Positions 42,219-43,571 of a stretch of 43,571 nucleotides of DNA are shown in pieces. A program made the translations under genes and the position numbers. The first letter of the stretch is position 1, and every line of letters starts with the position of its first letter. Below the pieces are notes generated by a model. The model was not told the origin of the DNA. It saw nothing but the letters and a program-made list of their open reading frames with translations, and ran no database searches. The DNA is taken from contig CALSCQ010001667.1 in NCBI GenBank assembly GCA_943704525.1, forward strand, positions 1-43,571, written 5' to 3'. The stretch comes from Pigoraptor vietnamica. Taxonomy: Eukaryota > Opisthokonta > Filasterea.

Positions 42219-43246
42219 TCACCCCTTTGGGCCGCATACGGCGTCGGCGAGACCCGAGGGCGATGGCTTGGCAGCAACCGCCGGCTCAATGCCGCCGTGC
42301 TCAACGAGCGCAGCTGCGGTTGTCTTTCCAATGGCGGCAAGGCGCACGCCCGAGAAAGAGCCGCACGCGCGCAGGGCGTCGAGCGTCGGAGGCACGCCGA
42401 GGGGACTGAAGACCCCGACGGCCGATGGTACGCCGTGAGCGCGGCAAGCGTCGGCAAAGCGGCCCCCAAAGGACGGGTCCGGCGCACTCTCATAGCAGCA
42501 CATCTCCACGAGCGGTATGCCGGCGCTGCGCATGGCGTCGGGGAGTGCGTCGCGGCGGTTGTTGCCGCAGGGCATGAGGAGAGGCGCGTGCGAGCGCGTG
42601 TCGGCGGAAGTGTCACCTTGTCGTCGATCTGCCACTATCAGCGCAGCCAGTGCCTCGGCGCCCCCGCACTGCTCGCCGCGGGATGGCCAGCCGAGAAGTC
42701 GACGCACGTCTGCCGCGGTTGCCTCGCCCACGACATACACGGGGTTCGCAGACCACTGCGCGAGCACGGAAGCGGAATCGGCTGCGCGGGGACGTACGGA
42801 CATTCAGGGACAGATGGAAGGTGGCCCAAGTGATACACGTTCGCGTGCGGTTAGAGAGCCGTGCACACACACTTTTCACAAACTCACCGATGGGATGCTC
42901 GGCAAGGGCACGTGATAGGGCGCACACTGCGCGCGGGCTTGCGATCACAATGCCGCCATATTGCGCGGGCGCTGCAACGGCCTCCGCGAGGGCGTCCAGG
43001 TTGACCCAACGGAAGGCGAGCACGGGGATGGACACGGAGCGCCACCCGCGCGCGGCAAACTCCTGTTGTGCACAGCAATCAGGCGTTGCATCACTGCGAC
43101 CATACGACCCCAAGCGCGCACGGTACACTGGCACACACGCGCGACGTAACACACACCGCCTCATACTTGTCAGGAACAGCGCCGTCCTCCGCCTCGGCGC
43201 GGATAAGGAACACGAGCGGCTTGTCTTCCGCGCGCGCCTCTGCCAT
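42219..43246 (-). CDS. UROS: Uroporphyrinogen-III synthase
   Basis: It closes hydroxymethylbilane to uroporphyrinogen III with inversion of ring D, in heme synthesis. Exons 43246-43157, 43062-42888 and 42781-42219 give 275 aa (human about 265). The family diverges strongly in sequence but the order of landmarks fits: PLVFLIRAEAEDGAVPDKYE, RGWRSVSIPVLAF, YGGIVIASPRAVCAL, NPVYVVGEATAADVRRL, CGGAEALAALI, PLLMPCGNNRRDALPDAM, VEMCCYESAP, VGVFSPLGV, RLAAIGKTTAAAL and the final KPSPSGLADAV. No chloroplast-like leader is evident in the short N-terminus, but I cannot exclude one from an upstream exon. Confidence 0.93.
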
Positions 43247-43571
43247 TTGTGTGCGCAAACAGCCGTTCGTCGAGAGCCACAGCTGTTGGAGCTCAATGAT
43301 AAGATGATCGTGGGCGTGGCATCGACCGACTGTTACGCGTCACGTTATGTTACGATGCTGAAGCATCCGGGGCGTGCGCTTGCTCTCACGTGTCCTCACG
43401 TGCGATGGCGCCTCGAGATTCAAATTGGCGGGCGCTCCCCCGCACACCCCCTTTTGCCCTTTCCGCAGTTTCCTCTCGCAGCTTCCCCTTTCGCTGTTTC
43501 CTCGCCCGACGCTCCCACGCCCTCTCGCGGTCGCACCCCTTCCTTACAAGGGATTGTCCTGCCTTTTGTGG
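43247..43571. promoter_or_regulatory. Upstream region of UROS
   Basis: 325 bp up to the window edge. It contains AAATTGGCGGGCGC (weakly E2F-like) near 43424-43437 and a C-rich, pyrimidine-rich right end. No coding exon was recognised. Confidence 0.4.

Overview
The window is nuclear DNA of a GC-rich, intron-rich, single-celled or simple eukaryote. Every recognisable gene is a eukaryotic housekeeping gene broken by 1 to 24 short spliceosomal introns. Two genes belong to cilia (the DAW1/ODA16 dynein-cargo adaptor and the transition-zone protein B9D2), so the organism very probably builds a flagellum. ATG4 and a Rubicon-like protein indicate autophagy, and UROS indicates heme synthesis. I cannot place the lineage. 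A useful fingerprint is the 5' splice site: by my hand count 74 of 87 introns begin GTG (mostly GTGGGT or GTGCGT), 7 begin GTA and 3 begin GC. I recognised no virus-like or LTR element, no DNA transposon, no rRNA, tRNA or CRISPR.

Layout. 1-1240 (-): 5' part of a myosin heavy chain, running off the left edge. 2077-3943 (+): RIT1, initiator-tRNA 2'-O-ribosyl phosphate transferase. 4785-7569 (-): ATG4 protease. 8023-11086 (-): DAW1. 11783-17254 (+): RUN plus Rubicon-homology protein. 17870-20039 (-): eIF4A. 21233-21430 (-): a possible MYND-finger exon or relic. 21703-23191 (+): TRAPPC1/Bet5. 23350-24664 (-): B9D2. 24987-27127 (-): eIF3m. 27523-30218 (+): WAPL. 30611-31615 (+): eIF1. 32233-33983 (+): B-type cyclin. 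34737-35222 (-): Tim8. 35521-41821 (+): a 25-exon gene for a GK5-type glycerol kinase fused to two NUDT9-type ADP-ribose hydrolases. 42219-43246 (-): uroporphyrinogen-III synthase.

The most unusual item is the GK5-NUDT9-NUDT9 fusion. Single uninterrupted exons cross both domain junctions, and all 25 exons join in one frame (1131 codons). The two NUDT9 copies share three intron positions and are nearly identical in exon sequence. Their introns do not align, and the second copy carries one extra intron.

Other points: three GC-AG introns supported by protein alignment; very short first coding exons (10, 11, 28, 36 and 40 nt); (GT)n or (GA)n tracts lying mostly in sense orientation inside introns; a 7-unit minisatellite in a RUN-domain intron; and a TG/CA inverted repeat centred on an 18-bp palindrome in the DAW1/Rubicon-like divergent promoter. 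All exon coordinates were derived by hand from reading frame, splice motifs and remembered protein families. Gene identities are firmer than individual splice sites.
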